DNA of 64,000 bases from Megaleporinus macrocephalus (Eukaryota > Chordata > Actinopteri > Characiformes > Anostomidae), in contig CM038716.1 of the NCBI GenBank assembly GCA_021613375.1, positions 4,859,684 to 4,923,683 of the forward strand, read 5' to 3'. Below, piece after piece: positions 13,385 to 25,900 of the stretch. Each line of letters starts with the position of its first letter. Position 1 is the first letter of the stretch. Made by a program: the position numbers and the translations under genes. Below the pieces are notes generated by a model. It had not been told where the DNA came from. It saw only the letters and a list, made by a program, of their open reading frames with translations, and searched no databases.

Positions 13385-14729
13385 GGAAGGCATGAAATTC
13401 AAAGCTGACCTGGAATTCCTTTTACAGGGTGTGTCTGAGTTTGACATCCGGGGTGAGTCTGTGCCATCTGTGGTGCTGGTGCATGGATCTTCAGCGTTTC
13501 CTGTTGGGCTCACAACAAGTGGGAAGGCATTCCTTGCTGGAGCTTACTTTGGACAGGGACGGATAATAGTGGCCAGTCATGAAAGTTACTTGGATCGTGA
13601 ATCACTGTCCACTTTCATGACCAATGCTGTCCACTGGCTTGACAAAGGGCGTAATGGGATCGTCGGAGTCGTACCTAAACTGAATCATGTCTGCTCTCTG
13701 CTAAGTAAGTCAGGACTACAATGTCAAGTGACTGACTTAAAGAAGAGTTTGAGTGTCTTTGTCTGTACCTCATACAATGACACGCAGTGTAAAGAGATCC
13801 AGGAGTTTGTTGCTGGCGGTGGTGGTCTCCTGATTGGGGGTCATGCTTGGTGGTGGGCTCATTGCAATCCTGGCAAAAATGTAATGACAGATTGCCCTGG
13901 AAATCGTATCCTCAGTAAGATGGGCTTGTGTCTTTTGGAGAAAACTGTGGAAGCTGGGGTGTACAAGGCTCCACAGGTGAAGCAAGATGGCAGTGCCTCT
14001 ACTCGGCTGTATCATTTCCAGGATTTGCTTCATCATTTTGCCGGGCATGTGCTCCAGGGCCAACAGTTAGGAGATTATGAAAAACAATATCTGAAGAAGC
14101 TCGGCAATGATTGTGCCAGTTATCTCCGCATGCAGGCATTCGACTGTGACACATATAAATCAGCAGTTGTACTTCTCACAGACATAATCAAGGCAAGATT
14201 TCCACAGGTGTCTCCTACACGTCCTGTTGCAAATGCAGAGGATCATCTGCTACTCCGTGTGGGGACTGAGTTGTTTGGGCTCTGCAAAGACACAGATGAA
14301 CTTCCGTTATATCTCATCAAAGACATACCTAACCTGCCAACTGTGTCCAATGCAAGAGTCTGGATCAGTGCTAGTACAGCAGGTAAAATCTTACAAGCAA
14401 TTTGTTTTTGTTTTTAATTATAGTGTGTACTGCATTCCTGCTATCCTTTATTATTAATTTATTGTACATTTAGATAACTGTACTTGTTACAGGTCCTTTA
14501 AGGCTTCTATTGTAGATGGACAAAATATATCTTTCCAATCTGACTCAAATCCAATAAGAGTCTGACATGCCAAAGCTGTGGCAACTCTTCATATTTATAG
14601 GTGGTGTTTACTTGTTTCAGATGATGAAGAATGGATAAGCACAGGCCTGTATCTTTCTCCTGGATTGAAGACTAACATAACAGTGCCCGGGTCAATAATA
14701 GGAAAGGGTTGGAAGGTATTCATAGTATT

Positions 14730-14801
<72 letters not shown>

Positions 14802-17240
14802 TATTTTGAATGTATCAAGGTACAAACCGTGTGGTTTTAAGGTTGCATGGTGTACTATAAATAATAGTAATACTTTAAATAAAGTAAAGTTTGGAGTCAA
14901 TACAATTTAAAAATATAACTTCAGTGAGTTATGGTATAATTATGTATGTAGATGTATCCCTGAGGGTACATATATATGGTCTCTAAACTGTTTAGGCTAA
15001 TGTTAAGTTGCCAATTTCTGGGAAAGTTATTTTATTTCAAGAAAACGTTTGTTTTGTAATGTTTGCTTAGGTTAGTAACTGATCTGATATGCGACGTGTT
15101 GAGCTTATGGTGAGAGATGCTACAAACCTATTTTACCATGGCTGCATGTTTGATATTTGTAATTAGGTACCACACTCTTGCAGGTGCAGATCGGCTGTCA
15201 AACAGATGATTTAGGCAACGCAAAAGAACTGAAACGAGCTCCCGTGGTCTGTGTGTCATTCCCTTTGGAGAAAGAGAATCTGCAAGTTTGTAATCTGTGG
15301 GGAGGACTCATATACCTGATCGCACCTCCTAGAAGTTCAGTACATGAGATGGAGGTTGTAATACAGACAGCCATAAAAGCTCCGTACTACAAGTCTGGTA
15401 AATCAATTAATTACCGATTTATTTTTAATAAGCAAAAATTTAGCTGTTGCAGTACATGGTAAAAGAAAAACTTGGGATGTTAATAATACTTTCAGGAGTG
15501 ACCAGTGTATCTGACTGGGTTGCTGAGATCCGTAAGGCACCTGCACCTTGGGCAGAGCTGGAGTTTGAGAATCTCATCATCACCTTGCCATCAAAGGTGA
15601 TACGACACCTGGACCATCCAGACAAAGTGGCCACTCTCTGGGATTCCATAATGAGGAGTGTAGCTGACTTGGCTGTTAAGCCTGTGAAGTTTACCCGCAA
15701 GGAACGCTTCGTTGCTGATGTTCAGATCTCTGCTGGTCTGTATCATGTTATACTTTGTCAGAACAACTTTAATGGGAGAACCATTCCCACCACCAGTAGT
15801 GATTACATGATGTATCAACAATTACCGTGATGAAGTATTTACATTACTGAAAGGTGATGGTCTTGTGTCCACAGGCTTCATGCATTCAGGTTACCCCATT
15901 ATGATGCACTCAGAGTCAGCCCCAGACTTGGTAAAACCATATGCCACTGGTAAAAGTGATTTCTGGGGACCTATCCATGAACTGGGCCATAACCAGCAGC
16001 GCTCAGTTTGGGAGTTCCCACCACATACTACTGAGTGTACCTGTAACCTGTGGTCTGTATATGTACACGAGGTTGTGCTTGGTGTGAAAAAGGCAAAGGC
16101 TCATCAGGAAATGACAGCACACAGACGACTGAGCCGAATTAAGAAATACATCATGGGAGGCCGAAATCTGAAGGACTGGGAAGTCTGGACAGCACTGGAG
16201 ACTTACATGCAGGTCAGCAGGACTGGATGCCAGTCAGGATTTGTATTGCTTAGAGGCTGAGCTTGTGAGATTATACAGGCATTTTATATGCAAATGTCAA
16301 TTTCTTTAATGTTATGAAAACTCACACTTTATGAAAGTATGTAGGTAAGTGATGTAGGATTTAGATACTGGACATCAGTCCAGTAGACGGCAGCCCTTGT
16401 TGGCCTCCGCAGAGGAACGTTTAACAAAGTGTTCCATTGCTCCATTACTTTACCATATTTTTGTTTTTATTCAACAGAAGGGCATTGGGGGCAGCAGGGC
16501 AGCATGGAGCAGAATATAGAATTTTGGGTTAGGGTTTCTATTGGATGAGCCCTCAGTGGCAAGGGACAGAGCAAAAACAAGTGTCTACTGTGGTATGTAA
16601 ATGGTAGCTGTTTATTGGCCAGATAACATATTTTTAATACTGTTAAAAGCTTAATAAGCTGCTCTGTGCTAGTTTAAGAAAGTAGCCTAAACTATCCCTT
16701 ATCACTTTAGCATAAATGGTCAGGGCTAAACTGCTGTAAGCTGAATAGGTGGATATGAATGTAAATGTATTGGTATTCATGACATTACAAAACCAGTTAT
16801 TTTAAAACAGGCTGTTTTGCTGCTTAGTTTTCATATACTGGCTGTATGGACTGGCGAGAGAATGAATAGTTTTGAACTTGATGGTTTATGGTTTTGAAAA
16901 AAATTACATACAGTGTATTAACTGCAAAAATGTTATATAAGATTTTAACATACCGCTATCACCCATGTGTTTTGATCTGATTTTTTAAAAGCTGCAAGAA
17001 CAGTTTGGCTGGGATGCCTTCAAGAAAGTCTTTGCTGCTTACCATGATATGACAGACGTACCAAAGGACAACAATGGCAAAATGAACCTGTACGCTGCAA
17101 CCTTCTCAGAGGTGGTAAAGATGAATCTGACCTCCTTCTTCAAAGCCTGGGGCTGGCCCATACAACCTAGCACAGAAGAGAAATTGTCCGGCCTGCCTGC
17201 GTGGAAGAACCATCCTCTGGTCCAGTATGTTGCCAAATGA
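13385..17240 (+). CDS. TRPM8 channel-associated factor-like protein (M60-like metallopeptidase fold), intact copy 2
   Basis: Exons are 13385(ATG 13392)-14382, 14621-14715, 15184-15397, 15496-15735, 15875-16212 and 16992-17240. All junctions are GT-AG and phases agree (1,0,1,1,0), giving 708 codons from ATG 13392. The first exon has the TCAF repeat with GGGGLLIGGHAWWWAH. The fifth exon has the gluzincin motif H548-E-L-G-H552 with a further glutamate at about 567, fitting the M60 pattern HExxHx(8,28)E. Mammalian TCAF proteins bind TRPM8 and alter its trafficking and gating; whether the fish protein does so, or is an active protease, is inference. It is about 200 residues shorter than mammalian TCAF (about 920) and lacks the first N-terminal repeat. 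A true acceptor at 13384 suggests ATG 13392 may be internal to a longer protein. It lies downstream of a dead copy of the same block. Confidence 0.9.
14735..14794. repeat. (TA)n microsatellite in TCAF copy 2 intron
   Basis: An uninterrupted TA run lies shortly after the donor at 14716, at the same intron position as 1363-1406 in the dead copy. Confidence 0.95.
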
Positions 17241-19956
17241 GGTGCGAGGTCCCTGAAAAATATAGAATTTCTTCTAAAAAGAATAGATTGCATCTCACTG
17301 ATTTCTCATCTGGACAATTGGTACACAGAACAGCAAAACAAAATCATATGTTACCAAATATTGGAACACAGTGGTCCTTCACAGTGGTCTATTCTCCAAG
17401 AGTAAGTAGGGATTTTTTCCAACCACAGATCTTTGAGCAGTACAATGATCCATGCTAAACTGTTTCACTGACCACAGAATCGAGCTTCTAACAGGATCAG
17501 ATCAGTTCCCTTGACCTGAACCCCATTGAAAATCTTTCAGTCTTGAGCTGAAGAGGAGAGTCCAAAAGTGAGAACCTAATCTGGAGAGAGTCTGTACTCG
17601 TGATTCCTTGCTCTGGACCCTGCAGTCTCATCAAAGCATTATAGACTCATTATAGACTTATTGTTTTGTTATGTAATGCTGGGAGAAACTACACAAAGTA
17701 CTGAATGCAGCGTGCCATCAAATATGACACATGGTTTTGTTAAAAAACAACACACATTTTTGTAACTTTTTTGTTACTTACTATTACTTACAATTTTCTC
17801 TCATCCACACATCTAGTGTGACTTAGATTTTTGTTTATGACCCAAGCATTATAGAGTTGACAGGTCAGTAACCAACAATTGTTGACTATAAGGTTTAATT
17901 CAATGCACTTAACAAAAGATATTACATTAATTGTTTTTCCATACAAACACTGTGTGACTGCCAAACTTATGAACCTAATAGATTCTATATATATCAGCAC
18001 ACATAGTATATATGGCTGTTGCTGTCCAAAGAAAAACAAGCATCTCCAAAATGGGAACTTTACAGGAGAGGACAAAAACATACTTCATCTTTAATGCAAA
18101 TCAATGGAACCAAAATTTCCACCCTTTTCAAGCTATTTTGGTGTATTTCTAGTCGTCCAGTCACACAGTATAAAAAGGCAACTGTTGCATGTAAACAATG
18201 TAGAAAAAAAATGACAAAAATGTAGAGACGTGTTTTTCTTTAGACGCTAAACATTATACATTCTATAAAGCAAACACAGGTTTCAGTGCAAAGCATAGTT
18301 GCAAAGTCTAATCATAACCATGAGTAATGCTGGGAATAAAGTGAACTGTTTTAATGAAATGCAACCCAACATGCGGAAACCGGCGTAAGATACAGACGAC
18401 GAGGAGAAGTATGTTCATTACAGATGATGTTTTTGTTCTTAGCATGACAATGAGAGAAGCTGGACAAAGAGCACAGCCAAATCTGCTTCAGTCATTAGAA
18501 TTAGAATTTAGACACTCAAATTAGCCACATGTGTTTTTTGTACACAGTGGAATTTGACCTCCACATTAACCCCTCCGTTCAGTGAAACAGCCACATATAC
18601 ACACACATTAGTGAACATACACTAGGGGGCTTCAGTATTTCAATACATTTAGTTTTCCCTGCTTGCACAGGTGCTTGCTACCTGCTTGTTTATTTTTTAC
18701 TGGTTAAAAATAAAATAATCATAATTTGCCTCTTTATCATTTTTTCAACCTTTTAAATAAACATTTCATTTTGAATTTAATGTGAATCTGTCTTTGTATC
18801 ATTTTAATACAGTTAGCAGCAATAAAAATCAGCATTGCATTGAAATACCCTAACCTAGTTGTTTCTGCAAACTTCAGCCATCCAGTTCAGTTCTTATTCA
18901 CCAGCCTCTTGCTTAAATTGATCAGTTCCAGCTTAAATGGTGCAGCAGTTACATTCTAATCTAAAGCGTATACTGCTGCACCATTTAAGATAGAACTGGA
19001 AAATCTGAACAAGAAACTGGTGAGTAGAAAGCGTGGTCCAGCCTTGTGTGATACATTTGTTTAGTCTATTGCACAACAGCTCCTTTTCCATTTGAGATGT
19101 TTTTGTGTTTTAGCTGCTTTCGCACTGAACGCTAACATTGCCACTCAGTTAGTCGTTCTGCTTCTCAGTGGGCGCAACCACAGTGACTCCCACCAACTGT
19201 GACATCACATGCAGACACCCAATACATACCATTCATCAGTGCATATAATCCATAAAGTGGACTAAGCTACAAATATAAACATTTTAATTAAACATGGTTG
19301 TGACATACAACAAAGAATGCGTGACCACTCATTCAAATTGACACATCCTCAACAGATCACATGTGTTTTTGTTCCTGAGTGTTTTAAGGAATGTAGTCAT
19401 ATCAGATGTGAATGCTCTCTGGTAACTATGGTGGCATCACAGACCTGTTACATAAAATGTAACCTACATGCTGTAAACGATCTTTCCCCAAGTATTCACA
19501 ATTGTGTTGTTTGTTATCTCACATAATTAATATTTTGGGGGGGGATCACCATTTAAAACAAAATTGATTGTGATTAGCATTAATCTACGTCTCTCCCTAA
19601 ATCTATGGTGAAAAGAATGGCAATCTAAATGCAATTATACAAGTTTAAGTAAAGTGTTACCACTTTTTTTGTTAATGCAATGAGCTGTTAAAGCACTGCA
19701 GGGTTGGTAGGAATAAGATAAACACAAAGGAAGTTAAAAAAAATCTTAATAAACAATCCACTGTTTCTTATGTCCCCTTCGTTTCTCCTTGCCCTACCAG
19801 TTTACAAGAATGTTTTCCTCATAGCAGCATTGCAACAACCACCTATTTGTGAGACAGTAAAATGTTTGCCAGTGTGTCAGTTGTGGCAATTGTCAGTCAT
19901 TTTTAACCAGTTATATCATATATTTAAAGTTCTACAGACTTGCTTCAACATTTGGA
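17241..19956. other. 3' flank of TCAF copy 2 and upstream region of the Ig/polytopic gene
   Basis: The stretch 17241-19040 parallels 3525-5870 in the first block, minus the solo LTR. A palindromic MITE-like repeat lies at 18025-18230 (family also at 42945 and 50170), and the small palindrome at 18923-18998. The stretch 19045-19190 resembles 10560-10800. The stretch 19200-19956 has no gene I can support and should hold the promoter or 5' UTR of the next gene; I see no clear core promoter. Confidence 0.55.
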
Positions 19957-22900
19957 ATGTATGCTTCTTTGTTCTGGGTGCTTCTGTTAGCTGTTGGATA
20001 TGAAGGTAAGTTTTCATTGTAACCATTAATCTAATCAGCATCTGGGTAAAGTATATTTAATGTACATTCAGTCATATGTATATGTCATTATTACATCAAT
20101 TACAAATTAATTCATCATACAGTTTATGTTAATTCGGCCAAAATACATCTGTCAGACATTTCTTTTAGTGTAGATGCCAAGAAATAACAAACAAATTGCT
20201 AAATTGTTTCGCTTGGTTGCTTTTTTTTATGAAATGTAAAATAAAAAATCTATTTAAACAGGTCTGTGTCTGACATGTTAGAAAAGATTATTGCAAAAAT
20301 TCTGTCCTCTATGCTGTACACTGGAGTTCGATTGTACACTGGAGTTCGATTCCCCACCTGGGTAACCAAGGACCAATAAGAGTCCTTGGGTAAGACTTCT
20401 AACACTACCTTCACCTACCTGTGTACAGATAAAAATGTAAGTAGCTCTGGATAAGAACATCTGCCAAACGGCATGAATTTACATCATGGGAATGTTTTAA
20501 AGTAACACGTTTTGTAAGACATCTATTCTCATTATGAACTACTCATTTCACAATTTTATTAGGTTATTAATTATTTTTTATTATTATTATTTATATATTA
20601 TCAGGGCTGATTGTAAGCTTAGAGGTTTAGGGGTGTTCTCCCAAATGACAACAGCTCATAAAAAACTACATGGAAACAACAAATCTTTAAAAAATCCCTT
20701 AGTTCACAAAGCTTAGTTTGCAAATGTATTAAGACATTTTTTAAAAGTAAGCTATAATTTATGGTATTGTATCCTTATAGCTTAATATTCTGTAGCTTTA
20801 ATTAGCTAATACACATACAGACAGCACTACTCTAGCACCTCAGGCCAACCAACAGCACAGCAGCTATAGCTTCTCTCACTGCTCTATAAACGGTAAACAC
20901 ACCATCAGATAGTCACTCCTAGCTAACAATAACAGAATAAAGCGTGCCCCAGAAATATGGACTGCTGATAATGACTGCAATTTGTTGTTTCTGAGTGATG
21001 AAGCACAAAAATGCTCCTTTGAAAAACTTACTAGACACTCTACGCCAGTCAAATAAAAAAACTGTGCTGCTGTATTTTTGTTGTGAAAATCATTGATTTA
21101 ACCATATTCTGATATTCCAGCTTGTCAGACACAAATTAATGTTAAACGAAAAAAAAAAAAATTCTACTATAATTTTTAGGGGTGCTGGGGCTCAATTTAA
21201 ACTAGGGCTAGCTGCGCCCCTGTATATTATTATAAGAGTGTAAGACTCATATATCACCACTGTAATAAAAAAAACACATGTATCTTAATTTCTGTCCATT
21301 TTTTTTCTACATCATTTCAACAGGACAGCTGACCTTCATATCCTGGGATAAAAAATCATGATGAGTAGACAAATAGAAATGCTTCAGAATAGCTTGGGAA
21401 CATTTCTGGTTCTAGAGTTAGGGTTAGGGTTTTTTTACATTGAACCTAACAATAATTTTGGCCTCTTGTGTAAACTTACTATATTAGAGATACTTATAAT
21501 GCTTTTACTGCATTATTAACTGATCATAGGAAATCAAATCCTTTACTGTTGCAAAACATTCTTACAAAATGGTATCTTTGAGCTTCTATTTCAAAATAGA
21601 CAAATAATGAATGAACTATTTAGCCTATTTTGGGGTTATTCATTAATAGTTAACATATGAATGGCCAGATCTAACAGGTTGTTTATAGACTTATATGTTG
21701 CATTCTTGTGTACATGAGTGTTCATTGAGGTTGTTTTTGTTCTAGGATATAGTAACCTTTTTGAGGTTGTTTATGAACCTATAGTATTATAGCATGTACA
21801 GTAGAAGTTTTAATTTGGCTAATTCCTACTGTAATGAAGACAAGTGTTTGCTGATGTTATTTTTGTGTTGTTTTTATGCCTCTGCTGACTCACCGTCTTG
21901 TTTTAATGCAGGTCTCCACATTCAAGGTCCCTCTCATCCTCTTGTGGTCCAGCTAGGAGACACACTTCTACTGCCCTGCTTTTCTCAGAGCCCCCTGCCT
22001 CTCAAGGGTCTCCAGGTGGAGTGGACAAGACAGATTCAGAAGCTCTGGTGATAGTATTCCAGCAAGGAGAAAGCAGAAAAGACCTGCAGAGTCAGTCTTA
22101 TAGAGATAGAGTGAACTTCTTCCTGGATATCTAAATGAAACTTTTCCATCTCACTCAACAATGTGGTCAAAACCGATGCTGGAGTTTACAGGTGTAAAGT
22201 TAGTACAGTCCAAGAGTCCAGTGAAACTGAGATGGAACTGAAACATATGGGTGAGTAACCATACTCCATACAATGTCTGAGCTGTGCATACTAAAACAGG
22301 TGAATAAAACTTAATTTCAATAAGAAAAATCATTAATTTCTTGATTTTTCCTGATCTGGTACAAATGCGTACACCCAACAGCTGCTCAGCTCAGCCTATG
22401 AACTACAGATTTGATAAAACCAATGAAAACAGATAGTAAAGGATGGTTCATTCGTTTTTTAATGGATGTTCTCAAATATAGGTCTCATTTTGGGACAGTG
22501 AATACCTGTTGCTTCTGGTGCAGTAGCACCACCGAACATTGTCTTACTGTTTCTAACTTTGCTTAAATATATGCCTAGATGTTTCTGAGCATCAGCTGGT
22601 TAAAGGGGCCGACAATGCCATCGTTGCTTCTGTTGGTGAGGAAGTAATACTGAACTGTTCTGTAGATTCTAACGTACCAGCCAACATGATTGAAGAAGTG
22701 TCCTGGAGAAAGAGAGGTCAAGACCAAGACAACCTCATTCTTTTCCTTCAAGACAACAAGGTCTTCTCAGAGTCTTCCCATGAAAGTTGGAAGAATGTGA
22801 AGTTGGAGGATAAAGGAGAATTCATATGGGAGGTTCACACAAGTGACTGGTCAGCACATACAACTGTGATTCTGCAGAAACTAGGTAACACACCTTTTTT

Positions 22901-25900
22901 AAGCAAAGCACTTGTTAGAAAATTAGTCCCTATACATTCCTTCATTTATTTTATATAAGTCTGAATTCTGAAATCTGTTATAAAGTGAAACTTTAGATCT
23001 CCATTAACCATTTGCAACTAATTAAAGTATTAATTGACAGTAGTTAATGTTTAAAGCCCCAGGAAACGCAAATCTGTGTTTTCTTCCTAAAAAATAAGTT
23101 GGTTCCTCTGAGTAACATTATACATATCATCACTGTCTTAAGAAAGCCATCTCCATTTTTGCCTGCTTTTATTTTTTCTACATCATTTGAGCAAGACAAC
23201 TGCCGTTTACATTTACATTCGCAATGAATGGACCAAATGAATTCTGAATTCTGAAATCTGTTATAAAGTGAAACTTTAGATCTCCATTAACCATTTGCAA
23301 CTAATTAAAGTATTAATTGACAGTAGTTAATGTTTAAAGCCCCAGGAAACGCAAATCTGTGTTTTCTTCCTAAAAAATAAGTTGGTTCCTCTGAGTAACA
23401 TTATACATATCATCACTGTCTTAAGAAAGCCATCTCCATTTTTGCCTGCTTTTATTTTTTCTACATCATTTGAGCAAGACAACTGCCGTTTACATTTACA
23501 TTCGCAATGAATGGACCAAATGAAATGCTCCAAAACAGCTTGGAAGTAATTCTGGTTCCATTGTCTTACATTGAATACAAGGGTGTAGAATTAGCATAGC
23601 ATATCAAGTGACGTCCCCACCAATATCCAGCGATTATTGAATTGTCCCCACCAATAATTTAATCACCTCCAAAAAACCTGATTTGTCAACATCTTGTTAA
23701 CCTAGAGGTGCAGAAAGGGTTAAAAAAATGTAAAAATGATGTTTGTTTGTAAATAATTAGAACTTCAATTCATTATGAATTGTATGTTTTCAATATCAAT
23801 ACACAAAATCACATCTTTTGTTTTGTAAAATGTAACATATGTAAATATATCTAAACTTGTTAAGTCAGAACTGATGCAGAGTGTTAGGGGTTTGTAAAAT
23901 GATGGACACAGTTTGGCCTTAGTCTTCTCTCAGACAGAACAGAGCAATCTAGACCTTTATATCCCCTTTAAATTATTATTTTTTTTGCAGGACAGTTTGA
24001 AGAAAGTTAGCAAATTGAGTATGAAAAGTAATGTAAAGATGAAGTAATGTTGAGTAGTATGTGTAATTAAATAATTAAATATAATCCAGGTAGTAGACAT
24101 TCTCATTGAGTAAAGTAGCTTACATTACAATACAGTGGCTAACAACACTATATACACACAATCAATCGATATTTGTTGCTACAGCCTGTTACATATTTCA
24201 GACCAGTCTCAAGTAGTAACACCATCCCAAAGTCTAATAATTGTATTTCATTGTTTTTTATCCTCTCCATGTAACCTGGGTGCTGCTAATCCTGAGTAAC
24301 ACTTCTGTAAGCATTTCCTAATCAATCGCAAGGCTGAAATCTCTTGCTCCGCCCACACAAAACAGTTTCAGAGTCAGACAAAGTTACAAAGCTGAAGCTA
24401 ACTAAGCAGAACCAAAAGTTATTAGTTAATGATCTAATAAGAGCTTTAAAATGATATATTCATTATAGAGTTCATTACCAGGCAAGGCGACTCAGTTAAC
24501 TGTTAACACAGCATCAGTCACTGGCTACATCAGCAAGTGTATTGATGATGTCACTGTCTCCAAGACCATCACCATACGCCCAAACCAGAAGACGTGGATG
24601 ACTCCTGAGGTGCGTGCGCTACTGAGGACCCGCGACTCGGCCTTCAGAGTGGGTGACAAGGCGGCCCTAAGGAAAGCAAGAGCCAAATTGTCACGAGCCA
24701 TCCGAGAGGCAAAGCGCGCACATGCCCAGAGAATCCACAACCACTTCAAGGACACAGGTGACACGCGGCGCATGTGGCAGGGCATCCAGGAAATCACACA
24801 CTACAGGACAATGCCACCGTCCTGTGACAGTGATGCCTTCCTCCGCGATGCCCTAAACGACTTTTATGCACGGTTTGAGGCACACAACAACACGTTGGTG
24901 AACAAGATCTCACCCAAGCCAGACGAGCAGGCGCTGTGCCTGACTGCAGTGGATGTGAGGAAAACTCTGCGCAGAGTCAACCCACGGAAAGCTGCAGGAC
25001 CAGACAACATCCCTGGCAGAGTGCTCAGAGAGTGTGCAGACCAGTTGACAGATGTTCTCACGGACATCTTCAACGCCTCCCTGCGCAGCTCCACTGTCCC
25101 AATGTGCCTCAAGACCACCACCATTGTCCCTGTGCCGAAGAAGTCCACGGTGTCCTGCCCCAATGACTACCGCCCCGTAGCTCTCACGCCCATCATCCAG
25201 AAGTGCTTCGAGAAGCTAGTCATGAGGAACATCAAGACCCAACTGCCCTCTTCATTGGCCCCCCTGCAATTTGCATATCGTCCCAACCGCTCCACGGACG
25301 ATGCCATCACCACCACCCTTCATCTCTCCCTTACCCACCTGGAGAAGAAGGACACCTACGTCAGAATGCTGTTCATAGACTTCAGTTCAGCATTCAACAC
25401 CATCATCCCACAGAATCTCACCAGGAAGTTAAGCCTGCTGGGCCTCAACACCCCCCTATGCAACTGGATCCTGGACTTCCTGACAGGGAGGCCCCAGTTA
25501 GTCCGGTTCGGGAACAGCTGCTCCAGCACCATCACCATGAACACTGCGGCACCCCAGGGCAGTGTACTGAGTCCTCTGTTGTTCACCCTGCTGACTCATG
25601 ACTGTGTTGCGAAACACAGTTCTAACAGCATCATAAAGTTCGCTGATGATACAACTGTGCTGGGTTTCATCAGCAAAGGCGACGGGTCAGCATACAGGGA
25701 GGAGGTACAGCAGCGGACAGACTGGTGTACAGTCAACAACCTTCACTGGAATGTAGAGAAGACCAAGGAAATGGTTGTTGACTTCAGGAAATCAAGACCG
25801 GACCACTCTCTGCTTAACATCAACGGCTCCTCTGTGGAGATTGTTAAGAGCACCAAGTTCCTTGGTGTCCACCTAGCGGAGAACCTCATCTGGTCCCTGA

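Noticed and set aside
12962..13408. 148-residue frame upstream of the live TCAF exons as the missing N-terminus
   Set aside because: It has no similarity to the TCAF N-terminal repeat, overlaps the acceptor at 13384 in another frame and looks A/T-driven.
15735..15830. In-frame extension of the fourth TCAF exon past 15735 (LYHVILCQN...)
   Set aside because: Splicing at GTCTGT to the acceptor at 15874 restores the expected ISAGFMHSGYPIM continuity. The extension ends at a stop and would lose the zinc motif.
20283..20485. tRNA gene
   Set aside because: A B-box-like GTTCGATTCC is present but there is no A box, cloverleaf or anticodon arm; it is a SINE remnant.
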